A stretch of DNA of 64,000 nucleotides from Occultella kanbiaonis (GTDB taxonomy: Bacteria > Actinomycetota > Actinomycetes > Actinomycetales > Beutenbergiaceae): NCBI RefSeq assembly GCF_009708215.1, contig NZ_CP046175.1, positions 5,332,001 to 5,396,000 of the forward strand, given 5' to 3'. This document shows, in pieces, positions 43,121 to 53,104 of the stretch. Position numbers and translations under genes: made by a program. How positions within the stretch are numbered: position 1 is the stretch's first letter; the number at the start of each line of letters is the position of its first letter. Under the pieces are notes generated by a model, which worked only from the letters and a program-made list of their open reading frames with translations, did not search any database and was not told the origin of the DNA.

Positions 43121-45298
43121 TCACCCGAGCGTCTCCGGCAGTGCCGGCGCCTCCTGACCGAGCACGTGCTCGGCGAGGAACGCACCGACCACCTGGTACC
43201 AGACCTTCGCGTGCTGCGGGGTGAGCACCCAGTGGTTCTCGTCCGGGAAGTACAGGAACCGGTGCGGGCTGCGCCCGTCCTCGTCGGCAGGGAGGGCGGA
43301 CTTCGAGAGCAGCTCGTACCAGAGCCGCAGCCCTTCACCGATCGGCACCCGGTAGTCCTTGTCCCCGTGGACGACGAGCATCGGCGTCGCGATCCGTTCC
43401 ACGGACAGGTGCGGTGAGTTCGCGAGTGCCATCTGCGGGGTCATCTCGCGGCCCCAGAAGTAGCCGGCATCGGTGGTGGTGCCGAACCCGTCGAGCGCCC
43501 ACAGGCTCGCGTGGGTGACGATCCCCTTGAACCGGTCCGTGTGGCCGGCCACCCAGTTCGCCATGTATCCGCCGAACGAGCCGCCCATGGCCCCGGTCCG
43601 GGTCGCGTCGATCTCGGGCAGCGCCTCGGCGGCGTCCGTCACGGCCATCAGGTCCGTGAACGGCGCCTCGCCCCAGGCTCCCCAGCCGCGCTGGATGAAG
43701 TCCTGGCCGTAGCCGGTGCTCAGCGCCGGGTCCGGCAGCAGCACCGCGTAGCCCTCGGCGACCAGCAGCCACGGGCACCAGCGCCAGCTCCACGCGTTCC
43801 AGGACCCGAGCGGGCCGCCGTGGATCCACAGCACCAGCGGGGCCGGGTCCGCCTCGGAGGCACCCTCGGGCACGGCCAGCCAGGCGCGGACCCGGGAGCC
43901 GTCCGCGGCGGTGGTCTCGACCTCCCGCAGGGTGCCGGGCAGGCTCGGTCGCGGGGACGGGGACCGCAGCGCCGTGACCGGCTCCGCTGCGGCGGCGGCG
44001 AGGTCGATCCGGACCACCTCGGCGGGGTGGGCGTAGGAGCTCCGGAGGGCGTAGGCGGCCGAACCGTCCGGCGCGACGACGACGTCGGAGTACGCGCCGC
44101 CGTCGGGCGTGAGCCGGCTCAGCGTGCCGTCCAGGGCGACCTTGAAGACCGGCGAGCGGCCGTCGTCGTCCGCGGTGACGAGCAGCCCGGAGGAGTCCGG
44201 CAGCCACGCGAGCGAGGCGGGCCAGCGGTCCCAGTCGGCCGCGATCTGGCGTGGTTCGGAGCCGTCGATGCCGGCGATCCAGAGGGTCACCTCCGGGGCG
44301 CTCTCCGGGGTCGACAGGGTCTCGCGGAGGTAGGCGACGCGGGTCCCGTCCGGGCTGATCCTGGCGGCGCCGAACTCCGCCTCGGCCTCGTCCGCGATGG
44401 TGGTGCGCTCGCCGGAGGCCACGTCGATGCGAACCAGGATCGAGCGCACCGCGCCCTTGGCCATCGGCCGGTTCCAGGAGGTGACGACGGTGGCACCATC
44501 GGCGCTGAGGTCGAGGCCGGTGTTGGTCAGGTGGGCACCGGCGTCCGGGGTGAGGTCGCGTAGTTCGAGCGGTGCGTCCGGGTCCGCCCGGTCCTCGGGT
44601 GCCTGGTCCGGCGCCTGCGCGACGACGGCGGAGCTCGCCTTCCCGACGAAGAGGCGGGGTCGGTCCGGGCCGAGGTCGGAGTCCCAGTACCGGACCGGGT
44701 AGCCGGTGTGCAGGATGGCGTTGACCTTGTTGTCGGAGCGCAGGTCCCGCAGCTTCTGCTCGGACTCGGTGTCCGTGGCCGAGGGCAGCGTGTCCGCGGT
44801 GACGATGACCGTGTCCGCAGCGCGGGCGGCGGTGATGCCGCCGACGCCGCCGGGACGGGTGGCCAGCACGCGGGCCTCACCGCCGGCGGCCGGCAGGACC
44901 CAGAGCGCGGGCTTGGCCTTGTCCTCGGCGGTCTCGGCGGTGGCCCGCTTGGCGACGAACAGCAGGTCGCCGGCCGCCGTGAACGTGGCCTGGCTCTCGC
45001 CCTTGGTGCCGCGCGTGAGCCGGCGCGCGGGCCGCTGCCCCACGGGGTCGACGTCCCACTGGGACGTGACGTACGCCGTCGAGTCGTGGTTCAGGGCGGC
45101 GACGCCGACCACCAGGCGGGTGCCGTCCGGGGACAGCGCCAGGCCGCTCGCTCGGGGCAGCGCGAGGTACGCGTCGAGGTCGTGGAACGGGGTGGGCGGC
45201 GCGGCTGCCTCGGTGGGGGCGGCGGATCCATCCGCGGTCGCCTCGGAGCTGGTCGCGGTCGGGGTGGTCGCGTCGTTGCGTGAGGTGTCTGTGGTCAC
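43121..45298 (-). CDS. S9 family (prolyl oligopeptidase-like) serine peptidase
   Basis: A 725-residue peptidase. An N-terminal seven-bladed propeller (about 40-440, WD/PD40-like repeats with LSPDGTRLVV, ISPDGTRVAYL and VAPDGSAAYAL) precedes an alpha/beta hydrolase domain. The nucleophile Ser is in GGSFGGYM, the Asp in HGDKDYRVP and the His in DENHWVL. This fits acylaminoacyl-peptidase or dipeptidyl-peptidase types that trim short peptides. A Thr/Ala-rich tail at the N-terminus is not a signal peptide. The start is GTG 45298. It is divergent from the esterase gene. Confidence 0.93.
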   Translation of the reverse strand: MTTDTSRNDATTPTATSSEATADGSAAPTEAAAPPTPFHDLDAYLALPRASGLALSPDGTRLVVGVAALNHDSTAYVTSQWDVDPVGQRPARRLTRGTKGESQATFTAAGDLLFVAKRATAETAEDKAKPALWVLPAAGGEARVLATRPGGVGGITAARAADTVIVTADTLPSATDTESEQKLRDLRSDNKVNAILHTGYPVRYWDSDLGPDRPRLFVGKASSAVVAQAPDQAPEDRADPDAPLELRDLTPDAGAHLTNTGLDLSADGATVVTSWNRPMAKGAVRSILVRIDVASGERTTIADEAEAEFGAARISPDGTRVAYLRETLSTPESAPEVTLWIAGIDGSEPRQIAADWDRWPASLAWLPDSSGLLVTADDDGRSPVFKVALDGTLSRLTPDGGAYSDVVVAPDGSAAYALRSSYAHPAEVVRIDLAAAAAEPVTALRSPSPRPSLPGTLREVETTAADGSRVRAWLAVPEGASEADPAPLVLWIHGGPLGSWNAWSWRWCPWLLVAEGYAVLLPDPALSTGYGQDFIQRGWGAWGEAPFTDLMAVTDAAEALPEIDATRTGAMGGSFGGYMANWVAGHTDRFKGIVTHASLWALDGFGTTTDAGYFWGREMTPQMALANSPHLSVERIATPMLVVHGDKDYRVPIGEGLRLWYELLSKSALPADEDGRSPHRFLYFPDENHWVLTPQHAKVWYQVVGAFLAEHVLGQEAPALPETLG

Positions 45299-45360
45299 CG
45301 CACGGTCCTATCACGAGAACAGGCATCCCGTCCTCCCCGGGCATCAGTAGGGTTGGCGTC

Positions 45361-46344
45361 ATGACTGGGCTCCGGGTGCGACCCCCGTTCGAGGACTGGT
45401 TCGGCCCGGATGCCGACGACGCCACGTTCGGCTACGACCTGGATGCGCTGCTGGCCGTCGAGCCGGTGCCGGAGCCGCCCGGCTTCGCCGAGTTCTGGCG
45501 CGACCTCGCGGCCCTCGCGCGGGCGGTGGACCCGGATCCGGTGCTCGTGCCGATCGGCCGCAGCGGTGACCACGAGGTGCACACCGTCCGCTTCCGCACC
45601 ACGGACGGGCTGACGCTCGGCGGCTGGGTCGCGCTGCCGGTGGCGGGGCCGCCGGCGATCGGGGTGGTGCACAGCCACGGGTACGGCGGGCGCGAGGCCC
45701 CGGATCTGGCCCGGGTCCCGGCGGACGCCGCGGTGATCTTCCCGGTCGCCCGCGGGCTGCCGAGCGCGAGCCTGGTCGACGGCATCCCCCCGGAGGGCGC
45801 CCGGCACGTGCTGGTGGGCATCGAGTCGGCGCAGAGCTACATCCTCGGCGGCTGCGCCGCGGACATCTGGTGCGCCGCCTCCGCGCTGACCCGGCTCGTC
45901 GGCGACCTGCCGCTCTACTTCCACGGCGGCAGCTTCGGTGGCGGGCAGGGCGCGCTGGCGCTGCCGTGGGACGACCGGTTCTTCGCAGCCACGCTGGTGG
46001 TGCCGAGCTTCGGTCAGCACGACCTGCGGCTACGGATGCCGTGCACCGGCAGCGGGGAGTCGGTGCGCCATCACGTCGCCGCGCACCCCGAGGCCCGGGA
46101 GGTGCTGCGGTACTTCGACGCGTCGACGTCGGCCACCCGGATCACCGTCCCGACCCGGGTGGAGGCGGCGCTCTGGGACCCGTCCGTTCCGCCGCCGGGC
46201 CAGTTCGCCGTCCACAACGGGCTCGCCGGGCCGAGGGAGCTGATCGTCGTCAGCGCCGGCCACACCGAGTACCCGGGGCAGGAGCTGGAGGCTGCCGAGT
46301 CCGTCGCCGGGACCCTCGCCCACATCGCCGCGCACCGCCCCTGA
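45361..46344 (+). CDS. Acetylxylan esterase/cephalosporin deacetylase-like hydrolase
   Basis: A 327-residue alpha/beta hydrolase of the AXE1 family. It begins with the PGFAEFWRDLAALAR segment typical of these esterases. HSHGYGGREAPDL lies in the position of the oxyanion region, the nucleophile Ser is in HGGSFGGGQGALA and the His is in SAGHTEYPG. Family members remove acetyl groups from xylo-oligosaccharides or cephalosporin C. The Asp of the triad is not in its usual position and needs alignment. ATG 45361 starts at the normal family length. It is cytoplasmic. Confidence 0.85.
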   Translation: MTGLRVRPPFEDWFGPDADDATFGYDLDALLAVEPVPEPPGFAEFWRDLAALARAVDPDPVLVPIGRSGDHEVHTVRFRTTDGLTLGGWVALPVAGPPAIGVVHSHGYGGREAPDLARVPADAAVIFPVARGLPSASLVDGIPPEGARHVLVGIESAQSYILGGCAADIWCAASALTRLVGDLPLYFHGGSFGGGQGALALPWDDRFFAATLVVPSFGQHDLRLRMPCTGSGESVRHHVAAHPEAREVLRYFDASTSATRITVPTRVEAALWDPSVPPPGQFAVHNGLAGPRELIVVSAGHTEYPGQELEAAESVAGTLAHIAAHRP

Positions 46345-46370
46345 GGCGGTCAGAACCAGGAGGTCGCTTC

Positions 46371-47294
46371 GTGCAACGCAGTCGGATCATCATCGGAACG
46401 AGCGCGCTCATCCTGGCCCTGTCCGCGTGTACCACGGCAGCCGCGAACGACCCGGTGGGGACCACACCGCCGGCGGCCACCGGTGCGAGCGTCACGCCGG
46501 AGCCGCCGGAGTGCGCCGAAGCCGGAGCGGATCTGGTGGCCTATGAGCCCGGCTCGAGCTACGAGACGGTCTGGAGCTCCACCACGGAGGACCCCGCCGA
46601 TCTGGAGCCCGAGGTCCTGGCGCACGCTGCGACGATCATCGTCGACACGTACACGATGACGATCGTCGACAGCATCGACCGGGACGAGGACGGCGTCGCG
46701 TATGCGACCGGGCCACCGCCGTGCCCCGTCCTGGTGGATCCGTCCTGGCCCGTGGAGTCCGCGCTGGTCCTGGATGCCTACACCTTCGAGATCCTCGAGA
46801 CGTTCCCGTCCCTGAACACCCCGGAGGACGAGCAGGTCGACACCACCACGTCGTTGACGAGTGACGCGCTGACCACCGGAACGTTGCTCGACGGTGCGGC
46901 CGCCGCGCCGTACGCGAGCCTCGTGGCCGACGATCTCGGAGCCGACCTCGGGCTCGAGTTCGCGGCGGCGGTCCGCGTCACGGACACCGTGGTCGGCGGC
47001 GCCTACGAGTCCCCCGGTGGCGTCGGGTTCACATTCCGCACGAACCACGGCACCGACATCACGCTGGGCCAGCCGGTGGGCAGCCCGACGACACCGCTCG
47101 CGGTCCCGGGCGCCGAGGGCCGTACGTACTCCGGCCCCGAGTGGGGTCTCACCGCCGAGGCGTGGACCGCCGACCGTAGTTGCGTGGTGGCTGTGCTCGC
47201 CTACCCGGTCACCACGGAGGTCCCGGCCTGGCCGGCGGGCTACGGCGAGTACCTCTCCACCACGGTGCTGCCTCGTCTGCTCGCCACCTGCTGA
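46371..47294 (+). CDS. Lipoprotein of unknown function
   Basis: A 307-residue lipoprotein. The signal ends with LSAC, giving lipidated Cys20 after a hydrophobic stretch, followed by a Thr/Pro/Ala linker. The mature part is acidic and beta-rich, with a repeated IIVDTYTMTIVDS/ALVLDAYTFEILET-like pattern (about 95-150) suggesting two related strands or a short internal duplication. No family recognised. GTG 46371 follows AGGAGGT. It is 26 bases after the esterase gene and probably co-transcribed. Confidence 0.78.
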   Translation: MQRSRIIIGTSALILALSACTTAAANDPVGTTPPAATGASVTPEPPECAEAGADLVAYEPGSSYETVWSSTTEDPADLEPEVLAHAATIIVDTYTMTIVDSIDRDEDGVAYATGPPPCPVLVDPSWPVESALVLDAYTFEILETFPSLNTPEDEQVDTTTSLTSDALTTGTLLDGAAAAPYASLVADDLGADLGLEFAAAVRVTDTVVGGAYESPGGVGFTFRTNHGTDITLGQPVGSPTTPLAVPGAEGRTYSGPEWGLTAEAWTADRSCVVAVLAYPVTTEVPAWPAGYGEYLSTTVLPRLLATC

Positions 47295-47309
47295 CCCCTG
47301 GGAAGGGCC

Positions 47310-47325
47310 CGACCCGTCTGGGTCG
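47310..47325. terminator. Short hairpin between convergent genes
   Basis: Arms CGACCC and GGGTCG with a GTCT loop lie between the lipoprotein stop (47294) and the CtaG-fusion stop (47337). The stem is short, so this is a weak terminator call. Confidence 0.4.
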
Positions 47326-47336
47326 CGGGGTGGCTG

Positions 47337-49379
47337 TCAGCCGTCCTTGGACATCCGCTCGAGCATCGCGTTGTAGGCCTTGAGGTCGGCATCGTCGTCC
47401 CGGTCGGCGGCGCGGTCGAGGCGCTTGGCCGTGCGAGCGTCGTCCTTGGCCCAGGCGACGGCGAGGCTCACCGCCAGGATCAGGCTCGGTACCTCGCCGA
47501 TGCCCCAGGTGATCTCGCCGCCGGTCTCCTGGTCCGCGAGCGCGTCCACACCCCAGGGCAGGCCGAGGGCACCGAAATAGTCCGCCGCGAGCAGGCTGGT
47601 CATCGAGATCAGCGCGACCCCGAAGAACGCGTGGAACGCCATCGTCGCGAACAGCAGGACCAGGCGCAGTGGGTAGCTGGGCCGTGCCGGGCCGGGGTCG
47701 ATGCCGATCAGGACGTTCACGAACATGTACCCGGCGAGGCTGAAGTGCACCACCATGCCGATGTGACCGAGGTGGGTGGTCAGTGCGAGCTCGAACAGCG
47801 GCGTGAAGTAGAAGAGGATCAGCGAGCCGACGAAGTTCACGGCCGCGACCACCGGGTTCCCGAAGATCCGGGCCGCACGTGAGTGCACCAGCGCGAGCAG
47901 CCACTCGCGGGGGCCACGGGAGCCGTCGGTGCGACCCGGCAGCGCCCGCAGCGCGAGCGTCACCGGTGCGGCCAGCACGAACAGGATGGGGATGACCATC
48001 ACCAGGCTCATGTGCTCGAGCATGTGCGCGCTGAACATGATCCGGCCGTAGACGGTGGGGCCGCCGCAGGTCACCCACGCGAAGACGGCGACGGCGACGA
48101 CCCAGACCACCGTGCGGTGCACCGGCCAGGAGTCGCCGCGGCGGCGCAACCGCCACACCCAGCGCAGATACTGCACCGCCAGGACCACGCTCAAGGTGCC
48201 GAACAACAGGTCCGGGGTCCACTCGGTGAACCACCGGGCGAACGTCGGTGCCGGCGGCACCGGGTACTGGGAGAGCACCTCGGCGGGGCTCTGCCCCTCC
48301 ACCGGCACCTGCGCCACCGGAGGGCCGGTGGAGGCCAGCGCCACCGCCAGCCCGGTGGCCGCGGCCATCACGAGCACCTCGACCCCGGCGAGCCGCCAGA
48401 ACACGGCGCGAGAGCCGCCGTCGGCCGGCAGTTTCGGGATCGTGCGCTGCCGGTGCAGATACCCGAACACGCCGAGCACCACGAACGCGGCGATCTTGGC
48501 GAGCAGGATCAGGCCGTAGTCGGTGAGGAAGCCGTACGGGGAGCCGAGCCGGATCCAGGCGTTCGCCGCTCCGGACAGGCCCACGCCGAGGAACGCCCAG
48601 ATCGCGATCGTCGAGTAGCGCCCGACGACGGCACGCAGGTCCCGGCCAAGCCGTGGCGCGCAGATGCACAGGACGACGAGGCCGCCCATCCAGATGCAGA
48701 CCGCGGCGAGGTGCGCGAACAGGCCGGTCATGCCGAGGTCATGGTTCGCGGAGCCGGCGGCGTGCCCGGTGGTCGCGACCGGGATCAGCACGGCGAAGCT
48801 CACGACGGCGGCGAGCATGGCGGTGCCGTACCCGGCGACGGCGACGCACGCCACCGAGGCCAGGGCGGCGATGATCGCGGTCACCAGGGCGGCGCGGCCT
48901 GTGGAGATCTCGGTGAGATAGAACGCGAGCTCGTCGCCGAAGCCGGCGCCGCCGAGCGGCCGGCCCGCGACGGAGGCGTACCCGAGCACCATGTCCGCGA
49001 CGAGCAGCAGCGCCCAGGCGGGACCCGACCAGGCCACCACCCGGGCCGCGAGCGACCACGCGGCGCCGTCGGACCGGGCGGCCCTGGACCGGCCGCCGGC
49101 GCGCTCGGTCGCGCGTGCCGAGGTGGGCCGGCCGGCCGGCTCCGGCTCCGGCGGTCGCGGCAGCGCGAACAGCATCAGCACCAGCCCGCCGAGGGTCACC
49201 GCCGCGGCCGCCTCGCTGAGCACCGTGACGACCGGCAAACCCCACCGGACCAGCGCACCGGAGTCCGCGACCAGCGTCGGCGCGGCCGCACCGGAGAAGG
49301 CGAGGCCGAGGACGCAGGCGAGCACCGCCGTCGGCAGTGCGGCGAGCACCCAGCGCAACGGGGCAGGGATCACGGACAC
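47337..49379 (-). CDS. CopD-CtaG fusion: copper resistance/cytochrome c oxidase assembly membrane protein
   Basis: A 680-residue membrane protein with about 14 helices. The N-terminal half (about 1-330) is CopD-like, with GHAAGSANHDLGMTGLFAHLAAVCIWMGG (copper-linked His residues). The C-terminal half (about 375-640) is CtaG/YtkA-type caa3 assembly factor (FSAHMLEHMSLVMVIPILFVLAAP, HLGHIGMVVHFSLAGYMFV). Fusion of the two is common in actinobacteria and is thought to handle copper for oxidase maturation. The start is GTG 49379. Confidence 0.93.
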   Translation of the reverse strand: MSVIPAPLRWVLAALPTAVLACVLGLAFSGAAAPTLVADSGALVRWGLPVVTVLSEAAAAVTLGGLVLMLFALPRPPEPEPAGRPTSARATERAGGRSRAARSDGAAWSLAARVVAWSGPAWALLLVADMVLGYASVAGRPLGGAGFGDELAFYLTEISTGRAALVTAIIAALASVACVAVAGYGTAMLAAVVSFAVLIPVATTGHAAGSANHDLGMTGLFAHLAAVCIWMGGLVVLCICAPRLGRDLRAVVGRYSTIAIWAFLGVGLSGAANAWIRLGSPYGFLTDYGLILLAKIAAFVVLGVFGYLHRQRTIPKLPADGGSRAVFWRLAGVEVLVMAAATGLAVALASTGPPVAQVPVEGQSPAEVLSQYPVPPAPTFARWFTEWTPDLLFGTLSVVLAVQYLRWVWRLRRRGDSWPVHRTVVWVVAVAVFAWVTCGGPTVYGRIMFSAHMLEHMSLVMVIPILFVLAAPVTLALRALPGRTDGSRGPREWLLALVHSRAARIFGNPVVAAVNFVGSLILFYFTPLFELALTTHLGHIGMVVHFSLAGYMFVNVLIGIDPGPARPSYPLRLVLLFATMAFHAFFGVALISMTSLLAADYFGALGLPWGVDALADQETGGEITWGIGEVPSLILAVSLAVAWAKDDARTAKRLDRAADRDDDADLKAYNAMLERMSKDG

Positions 49380-49547
49380 CCAACGAGCCTAATCCGCGCC
49401 GGGGTGCCCGCCGCCCGCCTGTCGACCGAGCGGGGCCCGGCCCAACGAGCCGGGTAGGGAGATCTCGGTCACCCGGGAGGTCCTCGTTCGGCGCACGGAT
49501 GGGCAGGGCTGCCCGTCAGCGCCCAGGGAACTCCAAGGAAGCACTGG

Positions 49548-49553
49548 CATAAT
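49548..49553 (+). promoter_or_regulatory. Possible -10 element for the MoxR operon
   Basis: CATAAT lies 37 bases upstream of the MoxR ATG, in an otherwise GC-rich 210-base gap. It matches the TAnnnT core of housekeeping promoters at -10. The -35 is not obvious. Confidence 0.4.
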
Positions 49554-49590
49554 CGCGGGTGCATCCGCCGTCGTCACCAAGTGGGAGACC

Positions 49591-50613
49591 ATGTCCAACC
49601 CAGCCCCGTCACACCTGGCGCCATCGACATCACCCATCTCCTATGACGACTCCCGCCGCGCCACCGCGCTGCTCGGGCAGATCTCGCGGGTGTTCGATCA
49701 GCGCATCGTCGGGCAGGCCCCGTTGCGCACCGCGCTCGTCTCCTCACTGCTCGCCGGCGGGCACGTCCTGCTCGAGTCGGTGCCCGGACTTGCCAAGACG
49801 ACGGCCGCGCAGACGCTCGCCTCCGCCGTCGGGGGCTCGTTCCACCGGATCCAGTGCACGCCGGACCTGATGCCGAACGACATCATCGGTACCCAGATCT
49901 ACAACTACGCCACCGGTGAGTTCGCCACCCAGCTCGGGCCGGTGCACGCGAACCTGGTGCTGCTCGACGAGATCAACCGGTCCTCGGCGAAGACGCAGTC
50001 GGCGATGCTCGAGGCGATGCAGGAGAAGCAGACCTCCATCGGTGGCGAGGTCTTCAAGCTGCCGAGGCCGTTCATGGTGCTGGCCACCCAGAACCCCATC
50101 GAGGAGGAGGGCACCTACGTGCTGCCCGAGGCCCAGATGGACCGGTTCCTCATGAAGGAGGTGCTCACCTACCCGGCGCCGGACGAGGAGGTGGACATCC
50201 TCGAGCGGATCAACTCCGGGTCGATGACGGCCCCGCTGTCCGCGCAGCCGATCTCGCTGCCGGACCTCGAGTTCCTGCAGTCGCTGGTCGAGAAGGTGTA
50301 CGTGGACACCGCGATCAAGCAGTACATCGTGGCGATCATCAACACCACCCGTGGCGGCGGGCCGCGCCCGCTGCCGAACCTGAGCCAGCACGTGCGGGTC
50401 GGCGCGAGCCCCCGTGGTGGCATCGCCCTGATGCGGATCGCCCAGGCGCTGGCCGTGCAGGCCGGCCGCTCGTACGTGGTCCCGGACGACGTCAAGGCGC
50501 TGCGCCACTCGATCCTGCGCCACCGCATCGTACGCACCTACGACGCGCTCGCCAACAACGTGGCGCCCGAGTCGCTCATCGACGCGGTCTACGCGGCGGT
50601 GCCGAGCCCCTGA
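49591..50613 (+). CDS. MoxR family AAA+ ATPase
   Basis: A 340-residue AAA+ ATPase. Walker A is in ESVPGLAKTT (about 63-72), Walker B is LVLLDEINRSSAKTQ and the sensor motifs lie in ATQNPIEEEGTYVLPEAQMDRF. The C-terminal lid domain follows VVPDDVKALRHSIL. MoxR ATPases act as chaperones that insert cofactors or metals, or remodel the VWA proteins encoded beside them. The gene starts an operon with DUF58, two VWA proteins and accessory membrane proteins, a Bat-type arrangement. Confidence 0.95.
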   Translation: MSNPAPSHLAPSTSPISYDDSRRATALLGQISRVFDQRIVGQAPLRTALVSSLLAGGHVLLESVPGLAKTTAAQTLASAVGGSFHRIQCTPDLMPNDIIGTQIYNYATGEFATQLGPVHANLVLLDEINRSSAKTQSAMLEAMQEKQTSIGGEVFKLPRPFMVLATQNPIEEEGTYVLPEAQMDRFLMKEVLTYPAPDEEVDILERINSGSMTAPLSAQPISLPDLEFLQSLVEKVYVDTAIKQYIVAIINTTRGGGPRPLPNLSQHVRVGASPRGGIALMRIAQALAVQAGRSYVVPDDVKALRHSILRHRIVRTYDALANNVAPESLIDAVYAAVPSP

Positions 50614-50683
50614 CCGGGCCGCGGCACCCCGCACCCCGGTACTGACGGCGAACCACCCTCCCGATCAGCAAGGAGTCACCCAC

Positions 50684-51574
50684 TTGGCACAGTCCCGATC
50701 GCGCCTGGCGAAGGTCCGAGCACGGCTCGACCTTCCCACGGTCCGGCGCGCCGCGGGCCTGCTGGAGGGACGGCACCGGTCCATCTACTCCGGCCACGGC
50801 CAGGACTTCGACGAGATGGCGTTGTACCAGTTCGGCGACGACGTCGGCGACATCGACTGGAAGTCCAGCGCCTCGTCCGGGCACCCGGTGATCCGCCGGT
50901 TCGTGCGGGACTCGAACGTGGCCATGGTGCTCGCCGTGGACACCGGCCGGAACATGGCCGCGACGGCCCCGGACGGCTCGAAGAAGTCCGACATCGCCCT
51001 GTTCGCCGCCGAGGTGATCTGTTACCTCGCCCGGGCCCGCGGGGACCTGGTGGCCCTCGTGGCCGGCGACGAGGACCGGGTCGTGCAGATCCCGGCCCGT
51101 GGCGGCACCGAGCACATGGAGATGCTGCTGCGCCGGGCCGAGGCGATGCTCGATCTCCAGGCGCCGCCGAGCAACCTGAACCGGGTGTTCGACCGGGTCC
51201 TGACCTGGTTCACCCGCCGCTCCCTCGTGGTCCTGATCACCGACGAGGCCCGGCCGCTGCCCGAGCACGAGCTCGGCCTGAAGCGGCTGCGCACCCGTCA
51301 CGAGGTGATGGTGATCCAGATCGGTGACGCGTTGCCCACGGCATTCTCGGAGCGGGTCATCGACGACGTCGACGGCCACCTCGAGATCCCCGAGTACCTG
51401 CGCTCGCGCAAGGACCTCGCCGCCGAGGCGGCCGACGCCGCGCTGCGCCGCCGTCAGGACGTCGCGGCCATGCTGCGCCGGCAGGGCATCGAGGCAGTCA
51501 CCGCCAACAGTGAGGACGAGCTGATCGACCGGATGTTCGACCTGTTGAGGAGGCAGCGCCGTGTTCGCCACTGA
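50684..51574 (+). CDS. DUF58 domain-containing protein
   Basis: A 296-residue DUF58 protein with a degenerate VWA-like fold; the hallmark YSGHGQDFDEMALYQFGDDVGDIDWKSSA is present (about 31-59). DUF58 proteins work with MoxR ATPases as adaptors, probably at the membrane. The start is TTG 50684, chosen because AGGAG lies eight bases upstream and no ATG/GTG fits. Its end overlaps the next gene by 14 bases. Confidence 0.93.
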   Translation: MAQSRSRLAKVRARLDLPTVRRAAGLLEGRHRSIYSGHGQDFDEMALYQFGDDVGDIDWKSSASSGHPVIRRFVRDSNVAMVLAVDTGRNMAATAPDGSKKSDIALFAAEVICYLARARGDLVALVAGDEDRVVQIPARGGTEHMEMLLRRAEAMLDLQAPPSNLNRVFDRVLTWFTRRSLVVLITDEARPLPEHELGLKRLRTRHEVMVIQIGDALPTAFSERVIDDVDGHLEIPEYLRSRKDLAAEAADAALRRRQDVAAMLRRQGIEAVTANSEDELIDRMFDLLRRQRRVRH

Positions 51575-52070
51575 CGCTGCCGCCACCGCCGCGGCCGTGA
51601 TCGGAGCCGCCCCCATCAACGAACCGGTCGACCCGGCGTCGTTCTCGATGTGGGTGTGGATCGTCGGTGCCGCGCTGCTGGTCCTCATCGCCGCCTGGTA
51701 CTGGTGGGTCTTCTACTTCACTCGGGAGCGTTCCGCGAAGGACGCCGACGGCGGCCGTCGGGACCGGTACTCGGGCCTGCGCAGCCAGACCCTCGACGAG
51801 GTCGACGCCGCCGAGGCCCGCTACCGCGAGGGTGAGTCCGATCTGCGCACCCTGCACCTGGACCTGAACCACATCCTGCGGGAGTTCGCGAACGGCCGCC
51901 TCCGGATGGACACGAGCTCGCTGACCGTCGGTGAGATCTCGACCCTGGAGGGCACCGACCGGCTCTCGATGCTGCTCGAGGACTACCAGGAGCCGGCGTT
52001 CGCGTCCGACTCCGATGCCGAGGCGCTGTCCGCGACCGAGGATGCACGAGGGGTGATCCGGGAATGGTGA
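51561..52070 (+). CDS. Membrane protein between DUF58 and VWA genes (BatB/DUF4381-like position)
   Basis: A 169-residue protein. One membrane helix (about 31-55, MWVWIVGAALLVLIAAWYWWVFYF) is followed by a helical cytoplasmic domain. This matches the place and topology of DUF4381-like partners in MoxR/VWA operons, although similarity is weak. GTG 51561 lies inside the DUF58 gene. It ends seven bases after the next gene begins, so all are translationally coupled. Confidence 0.7.
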   Translation: MFATDAAATAAAVIGAAPINEPVDPASFSMWVWIVGAALLVLIAAWYWWVFYFTRERSAKDADGGRRDRYSGLRSQTLDEVDAAEARYREGESDLRTLHLDLNHILREFANGRLRMDTSSLTVGEISTLEGTDRLSMLLEDYQEPAFASDSDAEALSATEDARGVIREW

Positions 52071-53104
52071 CCGAGACGTTCCTGCACCCGTGGGCGATCG
52101 CCGCCGTGATCGCGGTGGCCGTCGCGGCGCTCGTGGCCGGCTGGTTCGCGCGGGCCGCCAAGCGTGAACGCGCCGCCGTCACGTGGGTGGCGAACGCGTC
52201 CTATCTGACCTCGCTGCCCTCGTTCCGGTCCCGGATGAGCAAGTACCGGGTGCTGCTCTCCGGCCTCGCGGTCGTGCTGATCGGTGCCGTCGTCGCGACC
52301 GGGTTCCTGACCGCTCGGCCGGTGGAGAAGGTCACCCGCGCCGACGAGCTGGCGACCCGGGACATCGTCCTGTGCCTGGACGTGTCCGGCTCGATGATCG
52401 AGTACGACACCCAGGTGGTCGAGAAGTTCCTCGAGCTGCTGCCCAGCTTCAACGGCGAGCGGATCGCGCTCTCGATCTGGAACTCGACCTCCCGCACCGT
52501 GTTCCCGCTCACCGACGACTACGACCTCGTCGAGGAGGAGCTGCGGTACGCCGCGGACGCCCTCGACTTCGACCTGGACTCCCTGGACGACCTCTCCTTC
52601 GACCCGGCCGCCTACGACCGGCTGCTGGACTTCGTGCTCGGCACGACGGGCCTGGGTGACAGTTCGTCCTCCCTGGTCGGCGACGGGCTGGCCACCTGTG
52701 CCCTGTCCTTCGACCTGACGGACACCGAGAGATCCCGCTCCATCATCCTGGCCACGGACAACGAGGTGTTCGGCAACGAGATCTACACCCTGCCCGAGGC
52801 CGGTGAGCTCGTCGCCGATCGAGGCATCACGCTGCACGGCTTCTATGCCGGTGAGGTCACCCCGACGTCCGCGGCCCAGGAGAAGGAGTACCGCGACGTC
52901 GTGGAGCTGCACGACGGGCTCTTCTACGCCAGTGACGACCCCGGAGCCGTCGACGGCATCATCGACAACATCACCTCCCAGCAGGCTGCCGAACTGGACG
53001 CCAACCCCGAGGTGGTGGTCAGCGACCGGCCGGAGCAGTTCTTCCCCTGGCTGATGGCGCTCATCGGGATATACATCCTGGCCGTCTGGAGGCTGCGGAC
53101 ATGA
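52064..53104 (+). CDS. VWA-domain membrane protein (first)
   Basis: A 346-residue protein with N-terminal helices (about 9-30 and 65-85), a VWA domain and a C-terminal helix (about 325-342). The metal-ion-dependent adhesion site starts DVSGS (residues 106-110). This is the BatA-type pattern. It probably acts with MoxR to assemble a periplasmic or surface complex. It overlaps the previous and next genes by a few bases. Confidence 0.92.
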   Translation: MVTETFLHPWAIAAVIAVAVAALVAGWFARAAKRERAAVTWVANASYLTSLPSFRSRMSKYRVLLSGLAVVLIGAVVATGFLTARPVEKVTRADELATRDIVLCLDVSGSMIEYDTQVVEKFLELLPSFNGERIALSIWNSTSRTVFPLTDDYDLVEEELRYAADALDFDLDSLDDLSFDPAAYDRLLDFVLGTTGLGDSSSSLVGDGLATCALSFDLTDTERSRSIILATDNEVFGNEIYTLPEAGELVADRGITLHGFYAGEVTPTSAAQEKEYRDVVELHDGLFYASDDPGAVDGIIDNITSQQAAELDANPEVVVSDRPEQFFPWLMALIGIYILAVWRLRT